64,000 bases of DNA from Sorex araneus. Taxonomy: Eukaryota > Chordata > Mammalia > Eulipotyphla > Soricidae. A model generated the notes under the pieces. The model saw only the letters and a program-made list of their open reading frames with translations. It searched no databases and was not told where the DNA came from. Where the stretch lies: contig NC_073313.1 in NCBI RefSeq assembly GCF_027595985.1, positions 107,812,552 to 107,876,551 on the forward strand, read 5' to 3'. How positions within the stretch are numbered: position 1 is the first letter of the stretch; each line of letters starts with the position of its first letter. The position numbers and the translations under genes are program-made. This document shows positions 1-10,619 of the stretch, piece by piece.

Positions 1-111
1 AAATCAAAAATAAGCAAAAAATGTCGTGTAAGATTCCTGATTCAGGACTACTGACTTCAACCTATCTATTTTTTTTTTTTGGGGGGGGGGTTATGTCAGG
101 AGGACTCTTTT

Positions 112-145
112 TAAATTTATTTATTTATTTATTTATTTATTTATT
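112..145. repeat. (TTTA)n microsatellite
   Basis: About eight TTTA units sit at the A/T-rich tail side of a reverse-strand SINE. A run of ten G bases lies just upstream at about 81-90. Confidence 0.9.
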
Positions 146-315
146 TTTTTGCTTTTTGGGTCACACCCGGCGATGCACAGGGGTTACTCCTGGCTCTGCA
201 CTCAGGAATCACCCCTGGCGGTGCTCAGGGGACCATATGGGATGTTGGGAATCGAACCCGGGTCGGCCACGTGCAAGGCAAATGCCCTACCCGCTGTGCT
301 ATTGCTCCAGCCCCT
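146..315 (-). mobile_element. SOR-type SINE, reverse
   Basis: This is a nearly consensus reverse copy. It starts with a T-rich tail and GCTTTTTGGGTCACACCCGG, carries the B-box complement GGGAATCGAACCCGGGT, and ends with GCTATTGCTCCAGCCCC, the complement of the tRNA-like 5' head. It abuts an L1 3' end on its right. Confidence 0.93.
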
Positions 316-330
316 TAAATTTATTTTTTT

Positions 331-735
331 TTAATTAGTGAGTCACCCTGAGGGTACAGTTACAAATTTACCCATTTTCGTGCTTGTGTTTCCCTCATAC
401 AATGTTCGAGAACCCTTCCCTCCACCAGTGGCCATTCTCCACCACCAATGAACCCAGTATCATTCCCACCCTCCAATCCCGGCCCCACCCCACTCCACCA
501 CGCCTCTGTGGCAGGGTATTACATTTTGTTCTCTCTCTCCTTTTGGGTGTTGTGGTTTGCGATAGGGGTATTGAGTGGCCATCCTGTTCAGTCTCTAGTC
601 TACTTTCAGCACACATCTCTCTTCTCGTGCAGGATCCCCAACCACATTTTACTTGGTGTTCCCTTCTCTATCCTGGCTGCCTTTCCCCCAGCATGTAAGG
701 CCAGCTTCCAAGCCATGGAGCCAACTTCATAAGGG
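331..735 (-). mobile_element. L1 3' end, reverse
   Basis: A T-rich start and a GAGTCACC..GGTACAGTTACA-type terminus are followed by the C-rich tract (CCACCAGTGGCCATTCTCCA, then CCACCCCACTCC). CTCTCTCTCC and a TTTTGGGTGTTGTGGTTTGC block come next. Several other copies in this window share this order. It is an untranslated L1 3' tail on the minus strand. Confidence 0.8.
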
Positions 736-739
736 CTCT

Positions 740-898
740 TTTTTTTGGGGGGGGATCACATCTGGCAGTGCTCAGGAGTTTCTCCTGGATCTGCATTCAG
801 AATTACTCCTGGTACTGCTTGACGATGCCGGCTATCACACCCTGGTTGGCTGCCTACAAGGCAAACGCCCTACCTTCTGTACTGTTTCTCCAGCCCCC
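740..898 (-). mobile_element. SOR-type SINE, reverse, diverged
   Basis: A T8G8 start is followed by GATCACATCTGGCAGTGCTC, GGCAAACGCCCTACC and a terminal TTTCTCCAGCCCCC. The middle is altered, with ACGATGCCGGC in place of the usual GGACCATATGGG. Confidence 0.8.
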
Positions 899-1426
899 CA
901 TGCTATATTTTAATATAATAGGATCCCCAAGTGACCTGTGAAGTACAGAGCAGTGAACTGCCTTTCAGTGAGCCCTCGAGGGCATTAGATCATCAGGGGC
1001 AAGACTGAGAGCCAGCCCCTAGAGGATTCTGAGACCGCTGGGAAAGGAAGCCTCGTTGCCTCGATGATCCAAGAGCTGGCTCCGAGCTGGCTCTGTTTGC
1101 AGAATGCTCACCAGAGGCACGGTGAACATGAACTTCCTCAGTGAGGTGTGCTGCTTAAATAGTGCTTCTCTCCAGGGTATCTCCATGCTCCTTTCGTTTG
1201 GCTTTTGCTTTTATAATAGGGCTTGCCCCCAGGGGTGCTCACAGGGCCTGGGGGAAGCTTCCTGGGCACCCTCACAGTAAAATGCTGATTGGGTCCAGTG
1301 TCGCTCAGGGGCCACTGGGGCTAGATCCGGCAGCACAAGGATTGGAAGTCAGAGTCTCACATGGTTCTGCCACTTTGAGCTATAGCCCTGACCCGCCTTT
1401 TAGCTTTCTTTTTCTGTACTACTTTT

Positions 1427-1600
1427 TTTTTTGTGGTCGGGAGGGTTAAGTCATAATTGGCTGTACTCAGGAATGGCTCCATACCCAGGGCTCACTCCTG
1501 GTGTGGTTCTAGGTGTTGGAGATCTGGGGTGTTGGAGATCGAAACCCAGTCAGCTGCATGCAAGGCAGTTAACTGACCCACTACGCTATGGCTCCTGGCT
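1427..1600 (-). mobile_element. SOR-type SINE, reverse, old
   Basis: Matches are partial: TGTACTCAGGAATGGCTCC, CTCACTCCTGGTGTGG, GATCGAAACCCAGTCAGCTG and CATGCAAGGCAG. A GGTGTTGGAGATC segment is duplicated inside it. A possible further old copy lies at about 1205-1400 but is too decayed to call. Confidence 0.6.
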
Positions 1601-2059
1601 CATCCATTTTAATTTTTTAAAAAATTAATTCTGCAGAACTTCTGTGAGCCAGGGGCTCTGGATTTTACTGTGAGAAGAACACCAAAGCCTGAAGGGGCTT
1701 GGATCAACACAGATTTTCACCCAGAAACTTGTAGTAAAGGGTAGAAAGCAGAACCTAGGTGTCCACTTCAGTGCAAGGCCAGATACGCCTGTGGAGGTTT
1801 TGTTTTTGTTGAATTTTTACACTCTGCCACTGAGTCGCATCCCCAGTCTTCATTAACTTTCTCCCCCCTCCTTGCCATTTAGGAGTGTACCTCGCAAGCA
1901 GTGTTCAGAGAACCCAGAGAATATAGTCCTGCAGATTTGCAGCCACTTGAGTAGACTCCAGTGATGTTGAGGAGCAGGGCAGGGGCAGGAACCGACGTGG
2001 TACCAGAGATAGAACCAGGATAAGCCTTGATACCTTTTTTGAAAAACAGATAGGTCTTT

Positions 2060-2230
2060 GGAGCTGGAGTGATAGTACAGCAGGTAGGGCATTTGCCTTC
2101 CACGCTACTGACCTGGGTTCGATCTTCAGCATTCCATATGGCCCCCTGAGCACCACCAGGAGTAATTCCTGAGTGTAGAGCCAGGAGTAACCCCTTACCA
2201 TCACTGGATGTGACTCAAAGAGCCAAAAAA
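2060..2230 (+). mobile_element. SOR-type SINE, forward
   Basis: The head GGAGCTGGAGTGATAGTACA, B box GGGTTCGATC, CATATGGCCCCCTGAGCACC and tail GTGACTCAAAGAGCCAAAAAA are all in order. It is moderately diverged from the youngest copies. Confidence 0.9.
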
Positions 2231-2389
2231 TATCAGGTCAGTCAATAGAAAATATGGCACTAATATTGTATAGTCAGAGCCTAAAAATATGACAGCTATT
2301 CAATATTTTTGGTAAATTAAACCACATAACTTTTTATAAGACACCTCTAACATATCTCTGGGTTTCATTTTCCCTTGTTTCATTTATTT

Positions 2390-2545
2390 AAATTTATTTA
2401 TTGAGATTCTGTGGTTTACAACACTGTTAATAATGGTTTCTCAAAAAATAATGGTTTCTCATGCATATAGTTCATAAATGTGGTGAGCATATGTACAGCC
2501 GGGGTATCTTAACTTGTGTTTTATCTCTCTGGCCCTATTAGCTTA
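2390..2545 (-). mobile_element. Possible old L1 3'-type terminus, reverse
   Basis: TTTATTTATTGAGATTCTGT and GTTTACAACACTGTTAATAATGG resemble the tail end of the L1 3' sequences seen elsewhere here, with many differences. It also contains a local duplication, AATAATGGTTTCTC twice at about 2432-2460. Confidence 0.35.
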
Positions 2546-2664
2546 TCTTAATGAACAAAAAAGAGCTGATTTGAGTTATAATAGCAGGATATACTGAAAA
2601 AGGGGGCTTTGATCTCCTTGATTTCAATTCAAGCTGCACTCCTTGAATAGGTTTCTCTAATTTT

Positions 2665-2832
2665 GTTGGTTTGGAAGCCACATGCAGCAGTAGTCAGGGC
2701 TTACCTCTGGCCCTGCACTCAGGGATCACTCCTGGTGGGACGTTTGGGGACCATATGGCATGCCGGAATTGAACCTGGGTTAGCCGCTTGCACGGCAAGT
2801 ACCCTGTCCACTGTACTATCTCTCTGACTCCA
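2665..2832 (-). mobile_element. SOR-type SINE, reverse
   Basis: CCCTGCACTCAGGGATCACT, GGGGACCATATGGCATGCC, GGAATTGAACCTGGGTTAGC and CTGTACTATCTCTCTGACTCC give the full reverse order, with moderate divergence. Confidence 0.85.
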
Positions 2833-2837
2833 GTTTC

Positions 2838-3020
2838 TTTATTATTTTTATTTTAATTATTAATAACATATAGTGATTACAAAGTTGTTCATAATAGTTG
2901 TTTTAGGCATATAGTCTTTCAACACAAGTCCCACCACCAGTGTCTCCCTCCCTCCACTGATGGCCTCAAGTTCCCTCCCGTTTCCCTACCTGCCCTGTTG
3001 GCAGACATATAGCAAATTCA
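2838..3020 (-). mobile_element. L1 3' end, reverse
   Basis: A T/A-rich start is followed by TAGTGATTACAAAGTTGTTC, then GTCCCACCACCAGTGTCTCC, a C-rich tract and GCAGACATATAGC. The order matches the other L1 3' tails in the window. Confidence 0.65.
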
Positions 3021-3419
3021 CTTCACATTACTTTCTCCAACAAAATTTAAAGGAATGGCAAATAGAATTATCATAAAGTAAATCAATAAAAGTCAGTTTA
3101 TGGTGACTGATTACTAAGTGATTTTAACCAATATAAATAAGATTTTAGATCATTATTGAAGATGTATGAAATCCCTTAGCAAGCTAGGAGTAAACATACC
3201 TAGGGGAAACCATATGCACCTTTTGGAGTGCCATACTCAAGCCACATATAGGAAGTTTGTCCTGTACTTTACTTTACAGAAGCTCTTTTTATATATCTTG
3301 CAACACTGGTTTTAGGATATGAATTCCCTAAGTTGCTTTCTATCAAAAAGTTCTATCATGTTCATTCAAATTTGAATGATAGTCTAAATGGATAGAATAT
3401 TTGTGGTGAGATGTTCATT

Positions 3420-4440
3420 TTGTTGAGTTTTATACTGTATTCCTCCATACTTTTCTGGTTCACAGTTTCATTTGATAGATCTTCTGTACATTTATGGGCT
3501 TTATTTTGTTTGTAAGTTCCCTTTTTGAGCTTGCTTGTTCAATATTCTGCATCTGTCTTTGAATTTTGTCATTTTTGGAGTTTTCTTTTTTTTAATTGAG
3601 TCGATTTTTGCTGGAACCCTTCAGGCCTCTTGGATCTTAGTGCCTGTAATTCTCAACACTGAGAAATTCTTATCGATGATTTCTTTAACTATTGTGTATT
3701 CATCACATTTGCCTTCCTGTTCTTCAGGGACTCCCATGATTCTTATATTGTTCCTCATGAACTTTTCCCATAGTTTTGTGGTATGCTGTTCATTTCTTTT
3801 CAGACTATTTCCCACCTTTTGCTATTTCCTAGCGGTTTCCTCCTCCTCATCTTGGAGCTCCTTGATCTTTTGCTCAGCTTCTGTTATTCTGCTTTTGAAA
3901 GCTTATATTGATGTTTTTATGTCACCTGCCATGTTCTTCATTTATGTCATTTGATTGTAGTAGTTATTTCATTTGACTTGTACTTTCTTATGCTTTGCAG
4001 ACTACCTCTGCCATCGTTTCTGTGATTTCATTGAACATTTTCATCATAGAGTCACTAAAGACGTTGGGGATTTACTGGTATTGTTTATGTATTTGGTGAT
4101 TTTTTTTCACTCATTGAGCATGGTGGGCTTGTGTTCTTGCTGTACTGGACGTGAGTCTTTGTAGTTAGACCATCTGGAAGATGCTGATGGAATAAGCTGA
4201 GGTTTCTCTCTGTCTTCTCTGCCCATCTTCACCAAATGATAGAAAGAATAATTGTGAGCAGTATGAAGTTTGTTGAGTAGATCTGTTGCTTCAGGAACTA
4301 TAGTGTGGGCCTGTTTATATAACACAGGTCAGGTGTGGAAGCTGCTGGAAACTAAGTGAAAGGGAGGGATTCTGCCTACCATTTTGGATTAGGCCTAGTG
4401 ATGCTAGCTGAAGGCAGCCTCCCCGGAATGGTGGAGCAGC
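3420..4440 (-). mobile_element. L1 5' region with ORF1 remnant, reverse
   Basis: On the minus strand, 3815-3621 encodes a stop-free segment with NNIRIMGVPEEQEGK followed by KEIIDKNF. This has the order of the central part of L1 ORF1p, the RNA-binding protein of the retrotransposon (typically N-(I/L)-R-(I/L)-x-G-V-P-E, then an I-I-x-x-N-F block). The sequence to the right (about 3820-4440) is the coiled-coil and 5'UTR side and is broken by stops. The element is dead: no complete ORF1 and no adjacent ORF2 are present. Confidence 0.7.
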
Positions 4441-4717
4441 AGGCAGAAGCCCCCAATTTCTTTATTTTTATCTTTTACTTCCTCAGTTTTATCTGTTGAG
4501 TTTCTGACCAGGTAAGGGGTGACGCTATGTAATCCTCAGGAGTCAGAAAATTGCCATAGTTACAGGAAGGGGATGACCCAATTGGCCCCAATATTTGTAA
4601 AGGGATATTTTGCCTACGTGAGCACTGTATTGCCTTAGGATAGAAGGTGGACAATATGCACCTTCCACATGACTTCCCAATCTAGGGCATCATCATCCAC
4701 CCTCACTTCCTTCTTAT

Positions 4718-4880
4718 CTGTATTGTTTTGGGTCCACAACCAGCACTTCACAGGGCTTACTTCTGTCTGTACATTCAGGGATTACTCTTGGCAGGGCTCA
4801 GGGCTCAAGGGACCCTGTGCGGTGCTAGGGATAGAACATTGGCCCTTCACTCTTCAATACACACACACACACACACACAA
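4718..4880 (-). mobile_element. SOR-type SINE, reverse, old, plus (CA)n
   Basis: GTACATTCAGGGATTACTCT, GGGACCCTGTGCGGTGCTAG and GATAGAACATTGGC follow the reverse SINE order. The tRNA-like end is lost or replaced by a (CA)n run at 4859-4880. Confidence 0.65.
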
Positions 4881-5029
4881 TCAGTGACCAGATCCTGTCA
4901 AGACAACCCCTTGAGCACTTCTCAGATTCATTTACTTTTGCTTTATCCATTATATAGAGCAAAGAGAAAGAACTTGAGAAGTGTGTGGTCTGAAGACTAA
5001 AAGAACCTGGGAGTTAGAAGTGCACATGC

Positions 5030-5640
5030 TCATCTTTCCTGATAACACAGAAGTAGTAATTCCAAAAGATCTTTGTACTCCTGTGTCATTGAAGTGCTAT
5101 TTACGATGGCCATAGGATCTGGAAACAACCCAGGGGTCCAACAATAGAGGAGTTGGCAATGAAGATGTGATCTAGATACACAGGGAATACCATACTCAAG
5201 TCTAACGAAAAACGGAATCTGGAGGCCAGAGCATGCAACAAAACCTGGTTCTATCTCAGGCATTACTTGGTCCCCCAAACATCACCATGAAAACTCCTGA
5301 AAACAGGGGTATAGTTAGTTTCTCCTCCCCTCAGTACCCCTGGGTGTGGCCCACATGCCCCCTCACAAAAAATGGGGTGAGGGGTAAGATGGGATCTATG
5401 CTGGAGAAAGAACACAATGCAGGGGAGCTCATTAAGTCCAAGGGTCAGTCCCTGATATCAAAACACCAAACAAGGAATGACCCCTGAACATTGCTATGTG
5501 TGGCCCAAAAGCCACACAAGTAAAAAAATAAAAATCACACCTTCTGGTACAGCATAGATGGATCTCAAAAGGGCCATGTTAAATGAAGTCTGTCAGAGGA
5601 AGGACAAAGAGCAGATAATTTCATTCATCTGTGATAAGTA
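5030..5640 (+). mobile_element. Old L1 ORF2 3' fragment with a degraded SINE inside
   Basis: TTTACGATGGCCATAGGATC, TGGAAACAACCCAGGGGTCC and GGAATACCATACTC match the conserved L1 ORF2 C-terminal region (the I-W-K-Q-P / M-E-Y stretch). The alignment resumes at 5541 with AGCATAGATGGATCTCAAAA and TTAAATGAAGTCTGTCAGAG. Between them, about 5215-5535 is SINE-like: CAGTCCCTGATATC, GTGTGGCCCAAAAGCC and an A-rich tail. Confidence 0.7.
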
Positions 5641-5693
5641 GATTTGAGAAACTAATCAAGGGATGGATAGTCTCCAATGAAAAGAAATCTTCA

Positions 5694-5872
5694 GGGGCTG
5701 GAGCCATAGTACAGCGGATAGGGCGTTTGCCTTGCACGCGGCCGACCCGGCTTCTAATCCCAGCATCCCATATGGTCCCCTGAGCACCGCCAGGGGTAAT
5801 TCCTGAGTGAAGAGCCAGGAGTAACCCCTGTGCATCGCCGGGTGTGACCCAAAAACCAAAAAAAAAAAAGAA
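5694..5872 (+). mobile_element. SOR-type SINE, forward, young, with 15-bp TSD
   Basis: This is a full-length copy from GGGGCTGGAGCCATAGTACA to GTGTGACCCAAAAACC plus a poly(A) tail. A perfect 15-bp target duplication, GAAAAGAAATCTTCA, flanks it at 5679-5693 and 5873-5887. The TSD and A tail indicate L1-type target-primed insertion. Confidence 0.96.
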
Positions 5873-6079
5873 GAAAAGAAATCTTCAAACTCTGCCAACA
5901 GAAACTGAGGTTATGGTACTGGTGGGGGGCATTTGGGTGACTTGAAAGACGTAGGGACAGTAGTGTGGAGGGTTTGGGGCACCATGGTATTTGAAGCAAA
6001 CCAATAACTATATGTCAAAAGCATAAATAGCAACATTAGTATAATGATGTTTTCTCAATAATAAAAAATTTGGGTGCTC

Positions 6080-7110
6080 AGACCCACAGCAGATCTCTTA
6101 CATTCTTTATCAGGTTCTCACAGTGACTTGTAAAACCCATCTACATGATGTAGAAAACAATGCCTCATGTACTGACCATTATCTACTCTTTTTCCCTCAT
6201 TGCCAGGATAGTGCAGAGATGCCAGAGTATCTAAAGTTCTTGAACATCCGATGCTATTCATTCAGCCAACATTTATTGAACCCCCACTTTGTGCCATGGT
6301 CTGTTCTCATTTCTGCATCTAAAACTGTGAGCAAAGTAGATAAATATCGTTGCTTTTATGGAGCTTACATTCCTGTGGAAGGAGACAGGCAGCAAGTATA
6401 AAAAGTAAAATATATAATAATCCAAATGATTTCCGTGTCATGGAGAAAAAGATAAAGTGGGATAAAAGGCACAGTGCTATTGATGGGGTGCGAGAACTGC
6501 AATTTCAAAATGGGGTGGCCTTATGTAAAGGAAAGGCCTCACTGAAAATGTGACATGTGAGTGAAGTCTTATAGATAAGGGAAAAATTTGCCAAAAGGAG
6601 GAAATAAGTGTGAAGTCTGGAGGCAGTAATATTTCCAGAATACTCCAGTAGCAGCAAGAAGGTCAGTGTGTCTATAGCTATGTAATGGAAAGAGAAAGTC
6701 ATCAGCCGTGAGGTCAGAGAGGTGATATGGGGACTAGTGACATAGGGTCAAATGATTAAAAAGTTTTGATCTTTTATTCTAAGGAAGATGGGAATTCCGG
6801 AGGAGGTTGAGCAGAAAATTGACATGATCCAACTCAGTACTTCAAGGGTCACTCAGGAACTATTCTGAGTGAGATTAGAGTATAGCTCAAATTAGAGAGA
6901 GCAGTCAATGATGTTTAGAATACTATTATAAGATGATAGTGCCTTCAGCTAGTATTGACTACAGAGGCAGAGAAAAGTCATTGGAGTCTGGATACATATT
7001 AAAAGAGAGTCAACAAAGTTTGAGGATCATATGTGAAATGCAACAGAACGAGAGGGATAAAGAGTGGTTGTTGGACAGTTGACCTGTCTAGCTTAGATGA
7101 TTGGTAATTT
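6080..7110 (+). repeat. Ancient mammalian interspersed repeat, family not assigned
   Basis: CAACATTTATTGAACCCCCA, TTGTGCCATGGTCTGTTCTC, GGAGCTTACATTCCTGTGG, GGAAAGGCCTCACTGAAAA and GTGACATGTGAGTGAAGTCT appear in the order I know from an old dispersed repeat found across placental mammals. I cannot name the family safely. No lineage-specific SINE lies inside it. Confidence 0.45.
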
Positions 7111-7127
7111 CTTAAAGACTGGCTTTT

Positions 7128-7763
7128 ACAAGAACAGACAATGGATGAAGAAACTATGATACATCTACGCAATGGAATAATATGCAGCTGTTAGGAAAAA
7201 TGAAGTCATGAAATTTGCCTATAAATGGATGAACATGAGAGTATTATGCTGAATGAAATGAGTCAGAAGGAAGGGGACAGATATAGAATAACTGCATTCA
7301 TTTGTGGTATATAAAAATATATAGTAGAAGACTAATATCCATGGCCAGGGAAAACAAGGACTAGGAGGACAGGTCAGTGGTTGAAATCAACCACAAGTGT
7401 ATGTGGGGCAGAGGGTAGGTAAGATAAAGAAGAGACTAATATGATAATAATAGCTGGGAATGATCATGCTGGACAAGATCTGAGGGTTAAAAGTAGGTAA
7501 AGGGATATTCTTGATATCTTTTCAGTGTCAATATTGTGAACCACATTGCTCAAAAAGAGACAGACAGAGAGAGAAGAAAAGCCCCTGCCATAGAGGCAGG
7601 CTGGGGGGTGGGGTTATAGGGTGATGGAAGGTAACTTGGGCACACTGGTGCTAGGAAACATGCACTGGTGAAGGAAAGGGTGTTGGAATATTGTGTGACT
7701 GGAATCTTATCATGAAAAGCTTTGTAATGGTCTATTTCATAGTGATTCAATAATTTTTTTAAT
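7128..7763 (+). mobile_element. L1 3' end, forward, with 11-bp TSD
   Basis: It begins in the ORF2 C-terminal coding region (CAATGGAATAATATGCAGC) and passes through GAATGAAATGAGTCAGAAGG. The G-rich 3'UTR tract (GGCTGGGGGGTGGGGTTATA) follows, and it ends at AGTGATTCAATAATTTTTTT. GACTGGCTTTT at 7117-7127 recurs at 7764-7774 as target duplication. It is a 5'-truncated insertion. Confidence 0.88.
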
Positions 7764-7819
7764 GACTGGCTTTTCATGGAACTGGTGGAGAAAGGTCATC
7801 TGTGACTTTTTTGTCCTTT

Positions 7820-8000
7820 GTGTTTTTTTCCTTTTCATTTCTGGTTACACCTAGCTGTGCTTAGAGCTTACTCTTGGCTCTATGTTTGGTGATCACTCCT
7901 GACTTGACTTGGAGGACACTATGGGGTACCAAAGATTGAACCTTTTTTGACCATATGCAAGGCAAGCGTCCTGCCCACTACACTAGCTCTCTAGTCCCTG
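7820..8000 (-). mobile_element. SOR-type SINE, reverse, old
   Basis: GGTTACACCTAGCTGTGCTT, TGGTGATCACTCCTGAC, GGGGTACCAAAGATTGAACC, CATATGCAAGGCAAGCGTCC and ACTAGCTCTCTAGTCCC follow the reverse SINE order. Confidence 0.75.
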
Positions 8001-8345
8001 TTATTCTTTGTTATGGTTTGCATGTTTGTGTCATTATCCTCCCACTTCCCCATTTATATGTAGAAATCATGACCCCAATGTCACAGCATTTGGAGACAGA
8101 GACTTTGGGAGTTAGTTTAGACCCTCCTGAATAGAAGTAGTGTCCTTTTAAGAAGATGGAGAGTTCCTTGCTCTTTCCACCATGTGCAGAAACAACAAAA
8201 AGATGGCTGTCTTTGAGCCAGGAAGTAGGCTAGAACCATACCCACAACCCACCAACAGTTTGATTATACCTTCCAGAGTTAGGAGGAAATGCATTTCTGT
8301 TGTTTACATCACCTGGCCTATGGTACTTTGATATGGTAGCCTGAA
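8000..8345 (+). mobile_element. Ancient MaLR-type solo LTR (MLT1-like)
   Basis: Several blocks keep the order I know from mammalian MaLR LTRs: CATTTATATGTAGAAATCAT, GACCCCAATGTCACAGCATT, TTTCCACCATGTGCAG, GAGCCAGGAAGTAGGC, ATGCATTTCTGTTGTTTACA and CTATGGTACTTTGATATGGT. No internal retroviral sequence adjoins it, so it is a solo LTR. The subfamily is not assigned. Confidence 0.6.
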
Positions 8346-8839
8346 CTGCTTAGAGATTTTTCTCCTGGTTATACCTGGACTCAGTAGTAATAGTTGGGAT
8401 GACTAGCTCTTAGTCTCTTCATGGCCTTTCATGTATGGGGATTGCAGGGCAACATTCTGTATGAATGATTTAAGTGAGAGTGTGTTTTATTTTTGAATGT
8501 TGTTATAGTATGTTTTATTTATGGAAATAAGCCAGGAGAGAAGAAATTGCTGGTTAAGTGTGTGTGTAGGAGGCCATGGTGGCCTGAATGCCATTGAGTA
8601 GGGGAGAAGAGCCAGGGTCAGGATATAAGTGGGAAGACTGGCATTGACTTCACTCTGGGTAATTCATGTTAATAGGGGTAAACACAGCATATTGGGTTTC
8701 AGTACAGAAACGTGGCTAATCATGATAACTTTTGTGTGTTTCAGTCTGAATCCCCTTTACTCAGTAAAGGGGGAAGCAAGGTCATCATCTGAGAGTACAG
8801 AAGGAATTGAAGTAACAAAGATCTGAGGAGGGAATGAGG

Positions 8840-8945
8840 AGATTGCTCAAAGTGCTGAGTACATGCTTTGTATGAGGAAGGTCTGGAATACTACCACAGT
8901 ATTGCATTGTCCTGAGTACCACGGGGTGTGGTCCCCAAACAAAAT
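8840..8945 (+). mobile_element. SOR-type SINE fragment, forward, degraded
   Basis: AAAGTGCTGAGTACATGC, TTGTCCTGAGTACCAC and GGGGTGTGGTCCCCAAACAA resemble the SINE middle and 3' end. A purine-rich (GA/GGGA)n tract follows at about 8955-8992. Confidence 0.5.
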
Positions 8946-9944
8946 TGTGTGGGTGGGGGGAGAGAGAGAGAGGGAGGGAGGGAGAGAGAGGGAAGATTCA
9001 ATTTTGATCTGAGAGAGAGTAAATGGATGGGGGAAGTATGGTATGATTTCCTAGCAATACAAAGGATTACCCTTGATGTTTGTGCTCACAGATTTGAAGT
9101 GAGAACACACAGTACTGTTGTTTTTCTCTAGCCAGGTTCAACTGTGTAGGTGCAAGTGAGGAGGAGGAGGAAGAGATTAGAATTTAATCAGCACTGGGTA
9201 GTTTCCAAGATGTGTATAATAATGAGGGGAACAGTGGGAGCCAAAGTTATCTGCCAAGGATGATTCAGATGATGAGCCATAGATTTAAGGAGGCAAAGGG
9301 GAGCTTTGAAAGATAGCAGAAAGTTGGTAAAGCCAGTGCATCAGATTCCAGTGGAGTCAAGAAAGGATTGGTGTCAAGGCTAGAGGGAGGAGTAGGAAAG
9401 ATAGAAGTTACTGTTGAAACATGAAAAGTTTGAGATTATGCAGGGGCTGCAGACATTTGTAATGAGAAGGTCTCAGACATGATCATGGGTCGCTATGCGA
9501 ATGAGTGACTGGAGTACCCTAGGGTACAAGATCATTGATGACATCAGGCCACACCAGAAGCTTTATCTCAGAAGATGTAGGAATTATCAGGAAATAGGGC
9601 AGTGGTTTCTGAGAGGGTGATACCAGTCAGGTAGTGATATCTCCAGCAGAAGGTGGAGGACCATCCCCATACTACTGTAGAAAGTTGTGGAAAGGAAAGC
9701 TAGTGGGTAGCATGGCAAGGTGGGTTTGGGTCTCCATGGAGAAGGGAGCGCCAACGGTTTGAAAATAACAATGCAAAGAAGTTACGTGCTCTACGTACAT
9801 GAAGCAAAGAAGAAACATCTATCACTGTTTAAGAGAGCTCAGCCGAAGTAGACTGCTTGTGGGGAGAATGTTGCTGGAGGTAGTTTGAGCAAGAGCCAAA
9901 GGACAAAGGGGTATTCAGAGAGATACTTGAGAACAGCAACCATT

Positions 9945-10136
9945 TTTTGTTTGTGTTTGGTTTCTGTTCTTTTTGGGCCACACTCTGCAGTGCTTAGAGT
10001 TTGCTGCTGGATCTATGCTAAAGAATCAGTGGCAGGTCATCCACTGGCAGGCTCAGGGGATGGGATGCTGAGAATTGATCTCGGGTGAGCCGTATGCAAG
10101 GCAAATGTTCTACAGTGGTACTGTCACTCTGGCCCC
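9945..10136 (-). mobile_element. SOR-type SINE, reverse, old
   Basis: TTTTTGGGCCACACTCTGCA, GGCTCAGGGGATGGGATGC, GCCGTATGCAAGGCAAATG and CTGTCACTCTGGCCCC follow the reverse order, with an altered centre. Confidence 0.75.
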
Positions 10137-10168
10137 ATGTATACCATTCATTTGGCTGATGTACAGTC

Positions 10169-10347
10169 TTTTTTTTTTTTTTTGCTTTTTGGGTCATACC
10201 CGGCAATGCACAGGGGTTACTCCTGGCTCATGCATTTAGGAATTACTCCTAGCGGTGCTCAGGGGACCATGTGGGATGCTGGGAATCGAACCCGGGTCAG
10301 CCGCATGCAAGGCAAATGCCCTACCCGCTGTGCTATTGCTCCAGCCC
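10169..10347 (-). mobile_element. SOR-type SINE, reverse, young
   Basis: This near-consensus copy runs from a T tail and GCTTTTTGGGTCATACCCGG to GCTATTGCTCCAGCCC. TGATGTACAGTC on the left and TGATACACAGTC on the right look like a target duplication with two differences. Confidence 0.93.
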
Positions 10348-10479
10348 TTGATACACAGTCATTTGACTGATGAGTTCTCTTGTGACTTCGCTCATCTTGT
10401 TCTCATTTCCTGGAATCCTTTTCCTTGCCTTATGCACATGGGACATTTTTCTTTATCTTTTATTTAGTTTGTTATTTAG

Positions 10480-10600
10480 TGGTGATTGGAACCACACTGG
10501 GTGGTATTCAGGGGCTAATCCTGAATAACTTGCTCAGGAGCAAGGCTTGGCAGTGCTGTGCTGGGGATCAAATGAGGCTTTATACCTTTTGACCACCTAG
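10480..10600 (-). mobile_element. SOR-type SINE fragment, reverse, degraded
   Basis: GGAACCACACTGGGTGGTAT, CAGGGGCTAATCCTGAAT, GTGCTGGGGATCAAATGAGG and GACCACCTAGTTCC are recognisable but diverged. Confidence 0.5.
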
Positions 10601-10619
10601 TTCCTGTGTAGCTACTTTG

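Noticed and set aside
3535..3954. 139-codon plus-strand frame
   Set aside because: It is antisense to the L1 ORF1 remnant. The hydrophobic text reflects the T-rich strand.
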